DNA of 52,926 nt, from assembly GCA_964609375.1 (NCBI GenBank), contig CAZSSA010000007.1:1-52926 (forward strand). The letters are read 5' to 3'. This stretch comes from CAZDUS01 sp964609375. Lineage in GTDB: Bacteria; Verrucomicrobiota; Kiritimatiellia; CAIKKV01; CAITUY01. Every line of letters starts with the position of its first letter. Within the stretch, counting starts at the first letter, position 1. Positions 49,623-52,926 of this stretch are shown piece after piece. The position numbers and the translations under genes were made by a program. The notes beneath the pieces were generated by a model that did not search any database, had not been told where the DNA came from, and saw only the letters and a program-made list of their open reading frames with translations.

Positions 49623-52156
49623 ACCGTGGGCTTCGTTGCGCCCATGTCAGGCGTCTTGAACTTGTACCACATCAACACTACAGGCGTCGCGATGTAGATC
49701 GTGGAATACGTTCCCGACACCATGCCGATGAACATGGCGATTGAGAAGTCGCGAATCCCGCCACCCCCGAAGATCAACAGGCACAAGACGGAGACAAACG
49801 TCAGAAAATTGGTCAACAACGTCCGCGACAGGGTCTCGTTCATGCTCTGGTTACAGATCGCCGTAAACGACTTCCCTCTCACCATCCGCAGGTCTTCACG
49901 GATCCGGTCAAAAATAACAATCGTGTCATTGACCGAATAACCGATGATCGTCATCACCGCCGCCATCACCGTCATGTTCAACTGGACGCCCAGCACATGA
50001 CACACACCCACCGTCACCAGCACGTCATGGAACAACGCCGCCACGGCACCCATGCCAAACCCGAGCTCGAACCGGTACCAGATGTAGATAATCAGGGCCA
50101 CCAGCGCCAACGCCATGGCATACATCGCCTTGGTCTTCAGCTCACTTCCAATCTGCGGCCCAACGTCATCCTGCTGCAGCAACTTGAAACCGGCTTCCGC
50201 GAACTTGGCATCAACCACCGTCTTGATGAGTGACCCTTGTGCCGAGTTGCCCGCCTTCACCACCAGCATTTCCCTCTTACTCTGCATATCCGTCTGGTAA
50301 AGCGGCGTGGCATCCTTGATGCCTTCCGCCTCAAACGCCGCACGCAAGGTATCCACATCCACCTTCTTTTCCAGCGAGAATGTCAACTGCGACCCACCGG
50401 TAAAGTCCACACCAAAGACTTTGGTCGAATCCTGCATGCCGTTCTTGATCATGATTCCCCATGTGATCGCAATCACCACCAGCGAAACACTCAGGGCCCC
50501 CTTCCACGGCTTCATGAAGTCAAAGTTTGTGGGCTTGATGAGGTTCATCATCTTCAACACCCCGAGCGAACTGGTTCGCGATCCGATCGCATTGAAACAC
50601 ATGCGGGAAACAAGCACCGCCGTGTACATGCTGACAATCAAGCCGGCGATCAGGGTCACCGAGTAACCTCGCACCGGCCCGGACCCGAAGATGAACAGGA
50701 TGACCGCCGTAATGATCGTCGTCAGGTTCGAATCGAAAATAGCCGTAAACGCACGCGAAAACCCGGCGTGTATCGTCGCCACCAACCCCTTGCCGATCCG
50801 CATTTCTTCGCGCATCCGCTCAAAAATCAGCACGTTGGCATCCACCGCCATACCGATCGACAGCGCAATACCGGCAATACCCGGCAACGTCAACACCGGC
50901 AACGCAATCGCTCCACCGGTCCGGGCATCCTTGGCAAACATGCCGAGAATCCCCGCCACCATCACCATGCCCAACGGCAACAACACCACGTTTAACACCA
51001 GGGCAAAGTTGGCAATAAGACCGCTGGCCAGATAATACAGCGCCATCAGGATCAGAATCGCCACGCATCCCATGATGCCGGCCGTGATCCCACTCTTGAC
51101 CGTGTCGGCGCCCAACGTCGGATCCACAATGCGCTGCTCGACAATCTTAACCGGCGCCGGCAACGATCCCGCCTTCAGGATGTTGGCCAGGAACATCCCC
51201 TCCTGCGGGGTAAAACTTCCGGTAATCTCGGCACTGCCACCGCGAATCGGTTCGCGAATGACCGGAGCCGAATACAGCGTCCCGTCCAACACAATCGCCA
51301 TCTGACGCCCCACATCAGAATTGGGATTACGGCTGCCCCGCGGCCCATAATCGGTGGTCACCATTTCAAACTTCCGGGCACCCTTCGAGTTGAACTCAAG
51401 CTTGACGGCAATCTGCCCAACAGCCCCGCTCTCCATCATCGCCTTCTTCAGCATGTCGCCGGTCAACTGGGCTCGTTTTTCAACAAAGTAAGGCGTGTAC
51501 AACTCCTCACCATTGATCTTCTCCTTTTCCAGCAGCATCTCATGCCCGGACGGCGCGTTGAACAACGCCATCTTCTTGCGGAAATCCTGATCCATGGCGG
51601 AATCAGGAACCGCCACCCTGTCCCTCTTGAAGTAATTCCGACTCACACCTTCGCCACTCGACGAGGTCAGTTTGAAGCCGGCCGGTACAAGCCCCCTGTC
51701 AAACATCTTGTCCACCAGGTCACGGTTCTTCTCATGCACCATCCGGAATTCAAGAAATGCAGCACTCATCAACGTATCGGCCGCTTCCTTGCGCTTCTTC
51801 TCTCCAACGCCGGGGAGTTGCACCACAATGCGGTTTCCCTTCTCAGGATAAATCACCGGCTCGGCAATACCCAACCCGTCGACACGGTTCCGAATAACCT
51901 CCAAGGCACGCTCCTGGGAATCACGCACACGGGCAGGCACCTTTTCCATGCGCTGATCGTCCGGCATCTCCTTGTATTCCTCACGGAGCTGATCCAACAC
52001 GGCCGCTTCATCGATCTGGAGCGTAAAACTCGTGCCGCCCCGGAGATCCAAGCCCAACCGGATTTTATCCTTTAACGGCAACACCATCGCCAGCGAACTG
52101 ACCACCAGCACAAACAAAACCAACCATTTCCAAAGCGCTTTCTTATCCATATCCAT
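49619..52156 (-). CDS. secDF: Fused protein translocase subunit SecDF
   Basis: SecDF uses the proton gradient to pull proteins through SecYEG. The 845-residue chain joins SecD (about 1-535) and SecF (about 545-845), each with six membrane helices. SecD motifs include LGLDLRGGTSFTL, the P1 head, and FTPQEGMFLANILKAGSLPAPV. SecF has VDFTGGSQLTF and YSVNDTIVIFDRIRE. The fused form is known from several lineages, including PVC members and Bacillus. yajC lies 93 bp upstream; that short gap shows nothing distinctive. Confidence 0.97.
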   Translation of the reverse strand: MDMDKKALWKWLVLFVLVVSSLAMVLPLKDKIRLGLDLRGGTSFTLQIDEAAVLDQLREEYKEMPDDQRMEKVPARVRDSQERALEVIRNRVDGLGIAEPVIYPEKGNRIVVQLPGVGEKKRKEAADTLMSAAFLEFRMVHEKNRDLVDKMFDRGLVPAGFKLTSSSGEGVSRNYFKRDRVAVPDSAMDQDFRKKMALFNAPSGHEMLLEKEKINGEELYTPYFVEKRAQLTGDMLKKAMMESGAVGQIAVKLEFNSKGARKFEMVTTDYGPRGSRNPNSDVGRQMAIVLDGTLYSAPVIREPIRGGSAEITGSFTPQEGMFLANILKAGSLPAPVKIVEQRIVDPTLGADTVKSGITAGIMGCVAILILMALYYLASGLIANFALVLNVVLLPLGMVMVAGILGMFAKDARTGGAIALPVLTLPGIAGIALSIGMAVDANVLIFERMREEMRIGKGLVATIHAGFSRAFTAIFDSNLTTIITAVILFIFGSGPVRGYSVTLIAGLIVSMYTAVLVSRMCFNAIGSRTSSLGVLKMMNLIKPTNFDFMKPWKGALSVSLVVIAITWGIMIKNGMQDSTKVFGVDFTGGSQLTFSLEKKVDVDTLRAAFEAEGIKDATPLYQTDMQSKREMLVVKAGNSAQGSLIKTVVDAKFAEAGFKLLQQDDVGPQIGSELKTKAMYAMALALVALIIYIWYRFELGFGMGAVAALFHDVLVTVGVCHVLGVQLNMTVMAAVMTIIGYSVNDTIVIFDRIREDLRMVRGKSFTAICNQSMNETLSRTLLTNFLTFVSVLCLLIFGGGGIRDFSIAMFIGMVSGTYSTIYIATPVVLMWYKFKTPDMGATKPTV

Positions 52157-52249
52157 ATCGCCTCACGCTCCTATTCTTCAACCCGTCACTTCATCTGAAC
52201 CGCTTCCCCTCGCCATCCGCAGCGCGACCCGGCCGCGCCCATCAATGGC

Positions 52250-52606
52250 TCAGGCCTGCTTTTCCAGCTCTCCAATATCCTCATCCTTCTGGATCACGCG
52301 CAATACCGACCCGCGCACAATATCCACCTTCACAGCATCAGCCAGCTTCACGGTGAATATCTGTTCCTTCACCGTCACCACCGTGCCAATCATCCCCCCG
52401 CAGAAAATAACCCGGTCTCCCGCCTTGATTTCCGAAATAAGCTTCTTCCGCTCTTTTTCCCGCTTCATCTGCGGACGGATCATCATAAAATAGAATAAGG
52501 CGAAAATAATGACCATATATCCGATCATCACCATGCCGCCACCCTGCTGTTGACCCTGCCCCGCCGGGGGACTCATCATTCCGATTGTCATCATCATCGC
52601 TGTCAT
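52250..52606 (-). CDS. yajC: YajC, preprotein translocase accessory subunit
   Basis: YajC is the small single-pass partner of SecDF. The 118-residue product has a short Met-, Gly- and Gln-rich N-terminus, one membrane helix (about 25-43, MVMIGYMVIIFALFYFMMI) and the conserved cytoplasmic part RPQMKREKERKKLISEIKAG followed by VIFCGGMIGTVVTV. It overlaps tgt by 4 bp. The tgt-yajC-secDF order is widely conserved. Confidence 0.96.
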   Translation of the reverse strand: MTAMMMTIGMMSPPAGQGQQQGGGMVMIGYMVIIFALFYFMMIRPQMKREKERKKLISEIKAGDRVIFCGGMIGTVVTVKEQIFTVKLADAVKVDIVRGSVLRVIQKDEDIGELEKQA

Positions 52607-52926
52607 GCCTGCTCCTTGTTCTGTTCGTAAAACGACTTCCTGAATTCCTCAAAAACACCCTGCTCAATCGCCCGCTGGATCTCGCGCATAAACTCCATAT
52701 ACCGGTGGATGTTGTGTATCGTCAACAACCGTACCCCGAGGACCTCACCCACATTCATCAGGTGCCGTACATACGCACGGCTGAACCGGGAACAACAATA
52801 ACAACTGCACCCCTCCTCGACCGGGCGCAAGTCCTCCTTGTATTCCCCCGCCTTGACCGGGTATTTCCCTCCCCTCGTCAACGCCGTCCCATGCCGCGCA
52901 TACCGCGTGGGCATGACACAATCAAA
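52603..52926 (-). CDS. tgt: Queuine tRNA-ribosyltransferase Tgt (C-terminal part, cut by window edge)
   Basis: Tgt exchanges G34 for the queuosine precursor preQ1 in tRNAs with GUN anticodons. Only the last 107 residues are present, starting FDCVMPTRYARHG and including the zinc site CSCYCC with the His in LLTIHNIHRYMEFM. The gene continues beyond position 52926. Its stop overlaps the yajC start by 4 bp. Confidence 0.96.
   Translation of the reverse strand, partial: FDCVMPTRYARHGTALTRGGKYPVKAGEYKEDLRPVEEGCSCYCCSRFSRAYVRHLMNVGEVLGVRLLTIHNIHRYMEFMREIQRAIEQGVFEEFRKSFYEQNKEQA

Overview
The window comes from a Gram-negative bacterium with lipopolysaccharide, a two-membrane envelope and meso-diaminopimelate peptidoglycan. 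Several traits point to the PVC group (Verrucomicrobiota, Kiritimatiellota or Lentisphaerota): HprK kinase with an HPr carrying both phosphorylation sites but no sugar-specific PTS enzyme II nearby, a fused SecDF, high GC content, long co-directional operons with 1 to 11 bp overlaps, and a dcw cluster ending at ftsW. The phylum is inferred from gene content; no rRNA gene is present to confirm it.

Layout. A tRNA-Arg(UCG) lies at 247-322 (+). From 19678 down to 354 everything is on the minus strand. In transcription order this run is dnaX, ybaB, recR, yggS, an AsmA-like anchored protein, rfaE1/hldA-type kinase, kdsB, kdsA, lptC-like, lptA, lptB, hpf, hprK, ptsH, ptsI, metK, fabZ, lpxA, gspD, gspE, gspF. 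It joins replication and repair, Kdo/heptose supply, LPS transport, PTS-type phosphoregulation, lipid A synthesis and a type II secretion core. The SRP RNA gene (ffs) sits just upstream of dnaX. Next come an orphan lipoprotein (-), larB-larC (+, nickel-pincer cofactor synthesis), NAD kinase and tlyA (-), and a double-receiver response regulator (+) whose second receiver has lost its active-site residues.

From 36752 down to 25643 is a dcw cell-wall and division cluster: mraZ, a gap with a doubtful small ORF, rsmH, ftsL-like, ftsI, murE, murF, mraY, murD, a LysM lipoprotein, ftsW. Upstream of it are a soluble PAS-PAS histidine kinase, a GT-C-like membrane glycosyltransferase, and a tolC-macA-macB-type efflux operon with separate ATPase and permease. 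On the plus strand are a DRE-TIM aldolase-family gene and tadA. The last block (-) is tgt (cut by the window edge), yajC, secDF, recJ and an O-antigen ligase/polymerase.

The most unusual signal is not a gene. At least seven intergenic junctions carry short tandem tracts with a strict 7, 8 or 9 bp period but a different unit sequence at each locus. Most abut a C-run that is G-rich and possibly quadruplex-forming on the minus strand, and some run into the stop codons of neighbouring genes. Other oddities are a 133 bp MITE-like inverted-repeat element, 15-16 bp direct repeats flanking the orphan lipoprotein gene, and candidate MraZ operator repeats in front of mraZ. No CRISPR array, IS transposase, prophage or rRNA was seen, and no gene-free stretch exceeds 300 bp.
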